Source: QHWF01 sp036848175
GTDB lineage: Bacteria; Acidobacteriota; Vicinamibacteria; Vicinamibacterales; CAVVIG01
Reading direction: 5' to 3'
Length of the DNA stretch: 49,039 nt
NCBI GenBank assembly: GCA_036848175.1
Contig: DAIUKO010000011.1
Coordinates: forward strand, 1 to 49,039
In this document: piece after piece, positions 26,569 through 34,627 of the stretch
Layout of the letters: each line of letters starts with the position of its first letter
Position numbering within the stretch: the stretch's first letter is position 1
Made by a program: the position numbers and the translations under genes
The notes under the pieces: model-generated
Told to the model about the DNA's origin: nothing
The model's input: only the letters and a program-made list of their open reading frames with translations
Databases searched by the model: none

Positions 26569-28193
26569 CACGACGCCGCGGAGAATTCGCCGCGGTGATC
26601 GCCGTCAGCGCCGTCCTCACTGCCGCGCTCACGTACCCAATCGCGTTCAAGCTCGGTCGTTCCGGCCGCGTCGACAACGGCGACGGCCAGTTGTCGATCT
26701 GGAACGTCGCCTGGGTAGCGCGGACGCTCGTCGTCGATCCGCGGCACGTGTTCGACGCCAACATCTTCTATCCGCATCGCGGGACGCTGGCCTACTCGGA
26801 GAACAATCTCGGCGCCGGCGCGATGGCGATTCCGGCGTATTGGTTGACCGGCGGCAATCCCTACGCGGCACACAACAGCGTCGTGCTGCTGGCATTCATC
26901 CTCACTGCGACCGGCACCTACTACCTCGTGCGCTACCTGACGCTCGATCGCCGCGCGGCGGCGGTCTCCGCCATCTGCTTTGCGTTCTGCCCGTACCTGT
27001 TCGCACACACGGCACACATCCAACTCTTGATGCTCGCCGGCCTGCCGTTCTGCATGCTCGCGTTTCATCGGATGGCGGACCGGCCGACGCCGGCTCGCGG
27101 CGCGGCGCTCGGCGCGGTGATGGCGGCGCAGGCCCTGTGCTGTGGCTATTACGGCGTGTTCGTGATGCTGATGATCGGCTTCTCCGTCCTGGCGGTTGGC
27201 GCGCTGCGGCGGCGCTGGACCGATCGCCCGTACTGGACCGCAGTCGCGATCGCCGCGATGGTCGCGATCGTCATCGTCGTCCCTGTATTTCTTCCGTACT
27301 TGTCGCTCCAGCGCGACCTGGGCTTCAGCCGGTCGCTGAACGACGCGCGCGCGTATTCCGCGAACTGGAGCGCGTACCTCGCGAGCTCCTCGTACGCGCA
27401 TGCGTGGCTGCTGCGCTTCCTGCCGCCCTGGGGGACCGAAGTGATTTTTCCAGGCGCGATCGCGCTCGGGTTCGGCCTCGCCGGCGTGAAGGTGGCGAGG
27501 CAGATGCGGGATGGCGAGATCGTCGTCGTGTACGGCGGCCTGGCCGCGCTTGCGTTCTGGGCGTCGTTCGGCCCGGCTGCAGGTTTTTACAGCGTGCTCT
27601 ATCGCGTCGTCCCGGCGTTCACGCTGATGCGCGCGCCGGGCCGCTTCGGCGTCATCGTCGCTTTCGGGCTCTCGGTCCTCGCGGGTGCGGCGCTGGCGAC
27701 GCTGCTGCCGCGACTGCGGCGTGCCACGCTCGCCGGCGTGGTCGTGGCGTGTGCCGCAGCAGCTGAGCTGTTGGTACCGCTCAACATCCCGGAGGTCCCG
27801 CCGGCGGACCCCGTCTACCGCACGCTCGCGACGCTGCAGCGCGCGCCGGTGATCGAGATGCCGTTCTACTACCCGCAGGTCGGGTTGTACCAGCACACGA
27901 AATACATGCTGGCATCTACGAACCATTGGTTTCCGCTCGTCAACGGCTACAGCGATTACATCCCGCCGGACTTCTACAAAAACGTGATGGTGCTCGCCAC
28001 ATTTCCGAGCCACGGCGCGCTGAAGATTCTCGAACCGAATGGCGTGCGCTATGCCGTGCTGCACATGTACGGTTACAACACCGAAAACCGTAATGACGTC
28101 CTGGCGCGGCTGAAGGAGTTCGCGCCGTACTTGCGTCCGCTGTACATGGACGACTACACGCGCTTATACGAGATTGTCGGCTTTCCGCCGTGA
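26565..28193 (+). CDS. Polytopic membrane protein, GT-C/YfhO-like
   Basis: A 542-residue protein with about ten hydrophobic helices and a C-terminal soluble part of about 120 residues. The first periplasmic loop contains GRVDNGDGQLSIWNVAWV and FYPHRGTLAYSENNLGAGAM, a layout seen in bacterial membrane proteins annotated as YfhO-like or as glycosyltransferases. The end contains EMPFYYPQVGLYQHTKYMLA and HWFPLVNGYSDYIPP, often conserved in this group. The ATG overlaps the stop of the preceding gene (ATGA), so the two are translationally coupled and probably work together on a surface glycan. The catalytic residues cannot be assigned with confidence. Confidence 0.65.
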   Translation: MTRRRGEFAAVIAVSAVLTAALTYPIAFKLGRSGRVDNGDGQLSIWNVAWVARTLVVDPRHVFDANIFYPHRGTLAYSENNLGAGAMAIPAYWLTGGNPYAAHNSVVLLAFILTATGTYYLVRYLTLDRRAAAVSAICFAFCPYLFAHTAHIQLLMLAGLPFCMLAFHRMADRPTPARGAALGAVMAAQALCCGYYGVFVMLMIGFSVLAVGALRRRWTDRPYWTAVAIAAMVAIVIVVPVFLPYLSLQRDLGFSRSLNDARAYSANWSAYLASSSYAHAWLLRFLPPWGTEVIFPGAIALGFGLAGVKVARQMRDGEIVVVYGGLAALAFWASFGPAAGFYSVLYRVVPAFTLMRAPGRFGVIVAFGLSVLAGAALATLLPRLRRATLAGVVVACAAAAELLVPLNIPEVPPADPVYRTLATLQRAPVIEMPFYYPQVGLYQHTKYMLASTNHWFPLVNGYSDYIPPDFYKNVMVLATFPSHGALKILEPNGVRYAVLHMYGYNTENRNDVLARLKEFAPYLRPLYMDDYTRLYEIVGFPP

Positions 28194-28227
28194 GCGCGTA
28201 TGCGATACTGCGACGTGGGAGGATCAA

Positions 28228-29607
28228 ATGGAAATTCTGGTTGGTCGCCGACTCCCGCGACTCGTTCTCATCCTGCTCGTACTTGGGATCCCGGTCGCGG
28301 CTCACGCACAGCGCCTGTCCATCCAGGGCGATCGCTTCGCCATCGACGACAAACCGAAGTTTCTGGTGTTCATCTCGTATTTCGCGGCGATGAACGCCGT
28401 CAACGTGACTGCGGATCTGAAGTACCTCCGCAGCAAAGGTTTCGACGGCGTCCGCATCTGGCCGAACCTGAACACCGGACCGGTGCAGCTGATGAACGCC
28501 GATGGTTCGCTGCGGCCCGACGGGTTGTCGACGTTGAAGTTCATTCTCGATCGCGCGCGCGACGAGCGCCTCGTCGTCGACGTGTCGTTCACGGCGGAGC
28601 ACGTCCGCGGCCTGGATGCCGGCCGGTTCCGGGATGGCATCCTGGCGACGACCGCCGAGCTGCGCGATTACGACAACCTGCTCTTCGACATTCAGAACGA
28701 GACCAACGTCTACGGTCCGTTCGGCAAGCCGCTGCCCGCCAGCGACGTCATCAGCATTCGCGCCGGCATCAAGAGCATTCATGCGGGCCGGATTGTCACC
28801 TCGTCGATCAGCTCGAACGACACCGCGGCGTTCACGTCGGACTTTGCGGCGCGTACTGGTCTCGACGTCACGGCATACCACGATCCACGCACGTCGCAGT
28901 TTTACGTCCCGTCCCATGTCCAGTCGTTCGTCGGCGATCTCAAGAGGAACGGGAAGCCCGCTTACCTGCAGGAACCGATGCCGACGCGATACGTGTACTT
29001 TCCGGCCAGCTACAGCTCGGACAACTATCGTGAGCAGATGATCAACGCGAAGCTCGCGGGCGCCGCGGCCTGGTGTTTCCACACCAACATTCAAGGCGAT
29101 CGGCCGGACTCGCTGTTCCAGGCGTTGATCGAGTCGGAGCCCGAGCCGGAGCGCGCCTTCGTCAACTCGCTCCTGCCTCGCGTCAATCTGCGAACGAGCA
29201 ACGGCGTCAACTTCGTGGCGGCCGAAGGCGGCGGCGGCGGCGACGTGAACGCGGATCGCCTTGGCGCCGGTCCGTACGAGACGTTCACCGTGGAGGTCCT
29301 CTCGGGCGGCCCGATGTTCGACGGCGACCGCGTGGCGATCCGCACGGTCAACGACACGAACTACTGGCAGGCGGTGAGCGGCGGCGGCGGCGCACTCCGA
29401 GCCATCAGCGAGAAGGTTGGCCCGTTCGAGACGTTCGTCGTGGAGAAACCCGACGGGGGAGCAGTCCGTCCAGGCGATGTCGTCAGGATGCGTGTGAGCG
29501 ATGCGCCGTGGTACCTCTCCGCAGAGGGCGGCGGCGGCGGCCGCGCGATGGTCAACCGTCCGTCGGCGGGCCTATGGGAATCGTTTACGGTCTTCTTCGT
29601 CCGCTGA
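28228..29607 (+). CDS. Secreted GH5-like glycosidase fold with fascin-type beta-trefoil domain
   Basis: A 459-residue exported protein with a signal peptide ending near AHA-Q (about residue 28). Residues 30-330 read as a TIM barrel of a cellulase-like family: FLVFISYFAAMNAVNVTAD, GFDGVRIWPNLNTG, LLFDIQNETNVYG (with NE as the likely acid/base pair), and a later YLQEPMPTRY. Residues about 335-459 contain three glycine-rich repeats of the fascin/beta-trefoil type: FVAAEGGGGGDVNADR...GPYETFTVE, YWQAVSGGGGALRA...GPFETFVVE, and YLSAEGGGGGRAMVNR...LWESFTVFF. The ATG at 28228 has an AGGA ribosome-binding site eight bases upstream. The catalytic activity and target polymer are unknown; the trefoil may bind glycan. 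Confidence 0.72.
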   Translation: MEILVGRRLPRLVLILLVLGIPVAAHAQRLSIQGDRFAIDDKPKFLVFISYFAAMNAVNVTADLKYLRSKGFDGVRIWPNLNTGPVQLMNADGSLRPDGLSTLKFILDRARDERLVVDVSFTAEHVRGLDAGRFRDGILATTAELRDYDNLLFDIQNETNVYGPFGKPLPASDVISIRAGIKSIHAGRIVTSSISSNDTAAFTSDFAARTGLDVTAYHDPRTSQFYVPSHVQSFVGDLKRNGKPAYLQEPMPTRYVYFPASYSSDNYREQMINAKLAGAAAWCFHTNIQGDRPDSLFQALIESEPEPERAFVNSLLPRVNLRTSNGVNFVAAEGGGGGDVNADRLGAGPYETFTVEVLSGGPMFDGDRVAIRTVNDTNYWQAVSGGGGALRAISEKVGPFETFVVEKPDGGAVRPGDVVRMRVSDAPWYLSAEGGGGGRAMVNRPSAGLWESFTVFFVR

Positions 29608-29640
29608 CCGATTTGTCACCAATTGTGAAAAGCCTCACTT

Positions 29641-29675
29641 CAGTCCACACTGCAGCTTCACTGCGGTGTGGACTG
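29641..29675. terminator. Bidirectional terminator hairpin between convergent genes
   Basis: The arm 29641-29655 (CAGTCCACACTGCAG) pairs with 29661-29675 (CTGCGGTGTGGACTG) over 15 positions with a single T-G wobble and a CTTCA loop. It lies in the 76-base gap between two convergent genes. Neither side has a T run next to the stem (a CTTTT run follows about ten bases later on the minus side), so it may act through stem stability or with Rho. Confidence 0.7.
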
Positions 29676-29683
29676 CAGCCGCT

Positions 29684-30688
29684 CTACGACGGCTGCTTCC
29701 GCGCGACGTAGACTGCTGCCCCGAGGAGCGAGAACAGCATCACCAGAGCTTGCGCCACGAGTGAGACGAGGAGCGCCGACTCGATCGGCTGGCCGATGCG
29801 GGCGAAGTAGAACGTGAACGTCGCTTCGCGGACGCCGAAGCCGTTGACCGAAATCGGCAGCAGCTGCACGACGAACGAGACCGGGACGATGACCGCGAGG
29901 TCCCACATCGACACGTGCAGGTGCAGCGCGTAGGCGACCGTAAAGTAAAAGACGACGATCGACGCCTGCACGAAGACCGCGCCGCCGAAGCATTCCGCCA
30001 AAACGCCGGGCCGTTCGCGGAAGCGCGCCAGCACGGAGGTGATCGTGTTGATGCGCTCGCCGACCCACTCGGGGTGAAAAACCGTCAGCGGCTGCAGCAG
30101 CCGCCCGAATCCGCCGGGCGTGAGCAGCGCCGGCGCCGACGCCGCCGCCGCGAGCAGGAATCCGGCCCACAGCCACACCGGCCAGATCGGCAGCGCCGCA
30201 GGATGCACGGTTCCCGCCGCCGTTGCGCCGAGCGCTGCCACCAGCACGAGTCCGAGCAAACCGAGTCCGCGATCGATGAGGACAATCGTCGTCGCCAGCG
30301 TTTTCGATCCGGCGGGGCGCGCCGTATCGCTGATCCGAATCACGTCGCCGCCGACGTTGCTCGGCAGGAAATTGTTGAAGAACTGCGCGACGAGGAACGA
30401 GCCGAACAGCCGCCGGCTCGGGACATCGACCTGCTGCGCCTTGAGCAGAATCCGCCAGCGCCAGGTCGAGGCGAGCACGTTGATCAAGAAGATCCCGAGC
30501 GCGAGCGACAGCCACCAGAGCGACGCGCCCCGCGCGATCTGCCAGAGATGGCCGACGTCGATGCGCGAGAACAGCAGCGCCAGCAGGACCACGCTGACGG
30601 CGATTTTCACCGCCATCAAGACGTGACGACGCACGGAGGACGCACTGGAGAGGTCCGTGGAACCGTCTAGCACAGGAAGACCCGTCAC
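29684..30688 (-). CDS. Lysylphosphatidylglycerol-synthase-type transmembrane protein (UPF0104/AglD-like)
   Basis: About 334 residues with seven to eight hydrophobic helices. Motifs of this family are NVLASTWRWRILLKAQ near the N-terminus, VAQFFNNFLPSNVGGDVIRI and, late in the protein, VQLLPISVNGFGVREATFTF. Members lack the catalytic synthase domain and are found with glycan genes; AglD of haloarchaea acts in glycosylation. Function here is unknown, perhaps in lipid-linked sugar handling. The start is uncertain: GTG 30688 is preferred because it faces the divergent GT4 gene with a short spacer, and ATG 30616 is the alternative and lies just before the first helix. Confidence 0.8.
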   Translation of the reverse strand: MTGLPVLDGSTDLSSASSVRRHVLMAVKIAVSVVLLALLFSRIDVGHLWQIARGASLWWLSLALGIFLINVLASTWRWRILLKAQQVDVPSRRLFGSFLVAQFFNNFLPSNVGGDVIRISDTARPAGSKTLATTIVLIDRGLGLLGLVLVAALGATAAGTVHPAALPIWPVWLWAGFLLAAAASAPALLTPGGFGRLLQPLTVFHPEWVGERINTITSVLARFRERPGVLAECFGGAVFVQASIVVFYFTVAYALHLHVSMWDLAVIVPVSFVVQLLPISVNGFGVREATFTFYFARIGQPIESALLVSLVAQALVMLFSLLGAAVYVARKQPS

Positions 30689-30721
30689 TTTACTACGTTT
30701 TCGTGGGAAAATCACACGACC

Positions 30722-31945
30722 GTGCGCATCTTGATGATCGCACCCGAGCCGTTCTTCGAACCACGGGGCACGCCGTTCAGCGAGTTTCATCGGATCCGCG
30801 CCCTGATCACCCTCGGCCACGAGGTCGATCTCATCACGTATCCGTTCGGCCAGGACGTCGCCATGCCCGGGCTGCGCCTGTTCCGCAGTCTCCGTCCGCC
30901 GTTCATGCGCGAGGTGAAGGTCGGTCCGTCGCTCGCGAAGATTCCGCTCGACGCCCTGCTGACGCTGACGGCGATTCGGCGTCTGCTGTCGTCGCGCTAC
31001 GACGCGATCCACTCGCATGAAGAAGGCGGACTGATTGGCGCAGCGCTCGCGGCGGTGGTCGGCGTGCCGCACCTCTACGATATGCACTCGAGCTTGCCGC
31101 AGCAGCTGACCAACTTCGCCTTCAGCCGATCGCCGGTCGTGCGCCGCCTGTTTCTCGCGATCGAACGCTTCATGATTCGCCGCTCGCGCGTCGTCGTCGT
31201 GATCTGTCCGTCGCTCGAGGAAACGGTGCGCGCGATCGAACCGCACACGCCGACGGTGCTGATCGAGAACGCACCCGGATCCGCCGACGATCGCGCGACG
31301 CCGGCGCAGGCCGCGGAGATTCGCCGTGCGCTCGGGCTCGAGCCGTCGACGCCGGCGATTGTCTACACCGGCACGTTCGAGGCGTATCAAGGACTCGACC
31401 TGTTGTTCGAGGCGATGGCCACCGTGCATCGCGCTCGGCCGGACGCGCGCCTGGTCCTCGCCGGCGGCAAACCGGATCAGATCGATCGCGCACGCGCGCA
31501 GGTGCGATCGGCGGGAATCGAGGCGGCGACGATATTCGCCGGCGAGCGGCCGGCGTCGGAGATTCCCGCGTATCTGCTGGCCGCCGACGTGCTCGTCTCA
31601 CCACGCTCGCGCGGCACCAACACGCCGCTGAAAATTTATCAGTATCTGCGGTCCGGCAAACCGATCGTCGCGACCCGTCTGCTGACGCACACGCAGGTCC
31701 TGACCGACGAAACCGCCATCCTCACCGACGCGACGCCGCAGGCGTTCGCGGGCGGCATTCTCGAGGCGCTGACGGATGCGGACCGCGCTGCGGCGATCGG
31801 ACGCCGCGCGCGCGATCTCGCCGACACCAAATACAGCTACGAGGCGTACCTGGAACGCACGCGTCAGGCGTGTGACTGGCTGGTTGCGTCCGAAGGAAAC
31901 GTCACCGAAGCCAATTTAGTCGCGCGCAACAGCCCTCATGAGTAA
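30722..31945 (+). CDS. Glycosyltransferase family 4
   Basis: A 407-residue GT-B enzyme. The N-terminal domain begins MRILMIAPEPFFEPRGTPFS, with the glycine-containing loop of the family. The donor domain has IVYTGTFEAYQGLDLLFEAM and a later VLVSPRSRGTNTPLKIYQYL, where the usual EX7E motif is replaced by a threonine-proline-leucine-lysine stretch; this GTNTPLKIYQYLRSGKPIV pattern is characteristic of a subgroup of GT4 enzymes. Start GTG 30722. It heads a five-gene plus-strand operon ending at 35665. Its 3' end overlaps the methyltransferase gene by eight bases. Confidence 0.88.
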   Translation: MRILMIAPEPFFEPRGTPFSEFHRIRALITLGHEVDLITYPFGQDVAMPGLRLFRSLRPPFMREVKVGPSLAKIPLDALLTLTAIRRLLSSRYDAIHSHEEGGLIGAALAAVVGVPHLYDMHSSLPQQLTNFAFSRSPVVRRLFLAIERFMIRRSRVVVVICPSLEETVRAIEPHTPTVLIENAPGSADDRATPAQAAEIRRALGLEPSTPAIVYTGTFEAYQGLDLLFEAMATVHRARPDARLVLAGGKPDQIDRARAQVRSAGIEAATIFAGERPASEIPAYLLAADVLVSPRSRGTNTPLKIYQYLRSGKPIVATRLLTHTQVLTDETAILTDATPQAFAGGILEALTDADRAAAIGRRARDLADTKYSYEAYLERTRQACDWLVASEGNVTEANLVARNSPHE

Positions 31946-32726
31946 GCGGGAAGGCCGGCAGCAACGCTCGTATGGTTCGGCCGCCAGCGATCACTACAGC
32001 TACACGATCTACGCCGACCGGGAGATGGCGGACTCGTTCGAGGATCGCCGGTTCGGCGGACCGATTGGCGAGCTCGTCGCGAGCACGCAGGCGCGCGTGC
32101 TGGCGAACATGATCGGACGCATCAAGGACCGCACGATCGTCGATGTCGGCACCGGCACGGGTCGCGCCGCGCTGATGCTCGCGCTCGGCGGCGCGAAGGT
32201 GACGGCGGTGGATGCCTCGGACGAGATGCTCGACGTCGCCCGGCGCCGCGCGGCGGCAAACGGCGTCACTGTGAATTTTCAGCATGGCGACGCGCACGCC
32301 TTGAGGTTCGGCGATCGCACCTTCGACGTGGCCGTGTGCCTGCGCGTGCTGATGCATGCGCCCGACTGGCGGCAGTGTATGAGCGAGCTTTGTCGCGTGG
32401 CCGAGCGGCTGGTGATCTTCGACTACCCGTCGGCGACCAGCGCGGCGCTCGCGCAGTCGCTGGCGCGCCGCGCCGTGCACGCGGCCGGGTTCCGCACCGA
32501 AGCGTATCGTGTGTTCACGCTCAAGACGATCACGCAGGAGCTCACGCGCAACGACTTCCGGATTCGCTCCGTTCATCGTCAATTCACGATGCCCATCCAG
32601 CTTCACCGCGCCATCGGATCGCGGCGGTTCACCCTGTTTTCCGAAGAGGTCCTCGAGCGCGCCGGCCTGCTGAAACTGTTTGGCTCGCCGGTCACCGTGT
32701 GCGCTGAACGGTGCGCGTCCTCGTAA
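31938..32726 (+). CDS. Class I SAM-dependent methyltransferase
   Basis: A 262-residue methyltransferase. Motif I is IVDVGTGTGRAALMLALGG near residues 67-85, followed by the acidic VTAVDASDEMLDVA (motif II), GDAHALRFGDRTFDVAVCLR (motif IV region), and a C-terminal segment without the class core. It may methylate a glycan, lipid or small molecule; its position between a GT4 and an SDR-type epimerase suggests a sugar or lipid-linked intermediate. The ATG lies eight bases before the end of the preceding gene. Confidence 0.82.
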   Translation: MSKREGRQQRSYGSAASDHYSYTIYADREMADSFEDRRFGGPIGELVASTQARVLANMIGRIKDRTIVDVGTGTGRAALMLALGGAKVTAVDASDEMLDVARRRAAANGVTVNFQHGDAHALRFGDRTFDVAVCLRVLMHAPDWRQCMSELCRVAERLVIFDYPSATSAALAQSLARRAVHAAGFRTEAYRVFTLKTITQELTRNDFRIRSVHRQFTMPIQLHRAIGSRRFTLFSEEVLERAGLLKLFGSPVTVCAERCASS

Positions 32727-33700
32727 CCGGCGCCACCGGCTTCACTGGCGGTCATCTCGCGCGGGCGCTGGTGGCGCGCGGATACGACGTCCGCGCCCTC
32801 GTTCGCGGGCCCGTGACTCGCGGCACGGTGTCACACGTGTCGGATGCGTTCGTGACCGTCGTGCGCGGCGATCTGCGCGATCCGCAAGCGCTCGCCGAGG
32901 CGACCAACGGCGTCGACGTCGTCTACAACATCGCGGCGATCTATCGGCAGGCGGGCCTGCCCGCCGAGATCTATCGCGCCGTGAATGCGACCGCCGTCGG
33001 CGATCTGATTGCCGCCGCGGCCCGCGGCGGCGTGCGGCGCGTGGTGCACTGCAGCACGGTCGGCGTGCATGGTGACGTGGAAGGGCCGCCGGCCAACGAG
33101 GATGCGCCGCTGAAGCCGGGCGACGTGTATCAGCAGACGAAGCTCGAAGGGGAGCGCATTGCCCGTGAAGCGGGCGCGCAAACCGGTGTCGAGGTCACCA
33201 TCGCGCGGCCAAGCGGGATTTACGGCCCGGGGGATCGGCGCCTCCTGAAACTGTTTCGCGGTGTCGCCCGTCGGCGGTGGATCACACTGGGCCGCGGCGA
33301 GATCTATTACCATCTCACCTACATCGACGATCTGGTCGAGGGCTTCCGGTTGTGCGGCGAACATCCCGCGGCCGCCAATCGCACTTACATCCTGGCGGGC
33401 GGCGAGGTGACCACGTTGAATGCGCTCGTCGCCCTGGTCGCGGAGGGCGCGGCGGTGCCGACGCCGCGTCTTCATCTACCGGTCTGGCCGGTGTGGATCG
33501 CCGGGGCGGTGTGCGAGGCGGTGTGCGCGCCGTTCGGCATCGAGCCGCCGCTCCATCGTCGCCGCGTCGACTTTTTCACGAAGAGCCGCGCCTTCGACAT
33601 CGCACGCGCGCGCCACGAGCTCAACTACGCGCCGCGCGTCGGACTCCGCGACGGAATCACACGCACGCTGGACTGGTATCGCGAACATGCCTGGCTCTGA
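32711..33700 (+). CDS. NAD-dependent epimerase/dehydratase (extended SDR, HpnA-like)
   Basis: A 329-residue extended short-chain dehydrogenase. The nucleotide-binding motif is GATGFTGG at residues 7-14, and the catalytic pair YxxxK is Y140-QQT-K144. HCSTVGVHG near 113-121 holds the catalytic Ser/Thr. ARPSGIYGPGDRRLLKLFRG follows as the typical active-site region. The sequence resembles HpnA and dihydroflavonol-reductase-type proteins, which act on sugars or lipids. The GTG at 32711 overlaps the methyltransferase gene by 16 bases. Its substrate is probably a nucleotide sugar, inferred from the operon. Confidence 0.85.
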   Translation: MRVLVTGATGFTGGHLARALVARGYDVRALVRGPVTRGTVSHVSDAFVTVVRGDLRDPQALAEATNGVDVVYNIAAIYRQAGLPAEIYRAVNATAVGDLIAAAARGGVRRVVHCSTVGVHGDVEGPPANEDAPLKPGDVYQQTKLEGERIAREAGAQTGVEVTIARPSGIYGPGDRRLLKLFRGVARRRWITLGRGEIYYHLTYIDDLVEGFRLCGEHPAAANRTYILAGGEVTTLNALVALVAEGAAVPTPRLHLPVWPVWIAGAVCEAVCAPFGIEPPLHRRRVDFFTKSRAFDIARARHELNYAPRVGLRDGITRTLDWYREHAWL

Positions 33701-34487
33701 CGTCAACGACGATCCGACGACGACCGGCGGCGTGGCGGCGCGTCCGGCGCCGGCTGAAGCCATCGCCAGAGCGCAGGAGCAGCTGTTCGAGCCGGGCCGG
33801 TCGAGCCGCGAAAAGTACCAGGATCTGATCGTCGGCCGCCCCGGCCTGGCGGCGCTGGCGAAGTACGAGCTGGTGATCATGCTGGCGCAGGGACTGGCCG
33901 GCGCGATCGGTCTCGCGATGCGCAAGATCATGTATCCATGGCTGCTCGGATCGTGCGGGCAGGGCGTCATTTTCGGACAGCACGTCGTCCTGCGGCACCC
34001 GCACAAGATTCATATCGGGAACAACGTCGTCATCGACGATCACTGCCTGATCGACGCGAAAGGCGGCACGAATCTCGGCATCCGCATCGGCGACGGCGCG
34101 TTCATCGGGCGCAACACCATCCTCTCGTGCAAGAACGGCGACATCACCGTGTCGGACGGCGCAAACCTCGGCTTCAACTGCGAAGTCTTCTCGGCGAGCC
34201 GCGTGACCATCGGCAGGAACGCGTTGATCGCCGCCTACACGTACATCATCGGCGGCGACCATGACTTCTCGGATCCGGCCAAGGCGGTGATCGCGCAGCC
34301 GCGCGTGTCGGCGGGCGTGAGCATCGGCGACGGCGTGTGGATAGGCGCGGGCGCGAAGATCCTCGACGGTGTCGCCGTCGGCGATCATGCGGTCATCGGC
34401 GCCGCCGCCGTCGTTCGCGAGAACGTGCCTGCCGGCACCATTGCCGTCGGCATCCCCGCGCGCGTCGTCGGTCCTCGGGGAAAATAG
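33687..34487 (+). CDS. Acetyltransferase with left-handed beta-helix (WcaF/LpxA-like)
   Basis: A 266-residue protein. After about 85 residues with a hydrophobic stretch (LVIMLAQGLAGAIGLAMRK), residues 90-265 show hexapeptide repeats: IHIGNNVVIDDHCLIDAKGG, IRIGDGAFIGRNTIL, and VSIGDGVWIGAGAKILDGV, ending in AGTIAVGIPARVVG. This is a left-handed parallel beta helix, as in sugar O-acetyltransferases such as WcaF. It would acetylate a glycan or nucleotide sugar at the membrane. The ATG at 33687 overlaps the epimerase gene by 14 bases. The catalytic histidine is probably in GGDHDFSDP. Confidence 0.82.
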   Translation: MPGSDVNDDPTTTGGVAARPAPAEAIARAQEQLFEPGRSSREKYQDLIVGRPGLAALAKYELVIMLAQGLAGAIGLAMRKIMYPWLLGSCGQGVIFGQHVVLRHPHKIHIGNNVVIDDHCLIDAKGGTNLGIRIGDGAFIGRNTILSCKNGDITVSDGANLGFNCEVFSASRVTIGRNALIAAYTYIIGGDHDFSDPAKAVIAQPRVSAGVSIGDGVWIGAGAKILDGVAVGDHAVIGAAAVVRENVPAGTIAVGIPARVVGPRGK

Positions 34488-34489
34488 AC

Positions 34490-34622
34490 ATTGCGGATTG
34501 AGGATTGCGGATTGCGGATTTATTGGGGATTGAATCGGCAAGTAATCTGTAATTTGCAATTGCGGATTGATTGCGGATTGAATCCCCAATAAATCCTCAA
34601 TCCGCAATCCTCAATCCGCAAT
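34490..34622. repeat. 42-bp inverted repeat with GCGGATTG-type short repeats
   Basis: The left arm (34490-34531) and right arm (34581-34622) are complementary at 41 of 42 positions, separated by 49 bases. The arms and the spacer are built from copies of ATTGCGGATTG or GATTGAGG, AT-rich compared with the surroundings. The right arm ends five bases before the ATG of the downstream glycosyltransferase at 34628 and no Shine-Dalgarno is seen between them. It could form a cruciform or a very stable leader hairpin. An assembly fold-back artefact is possible. Confidence 0.8.
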
Positions 34623-34627
34623 ACCGA

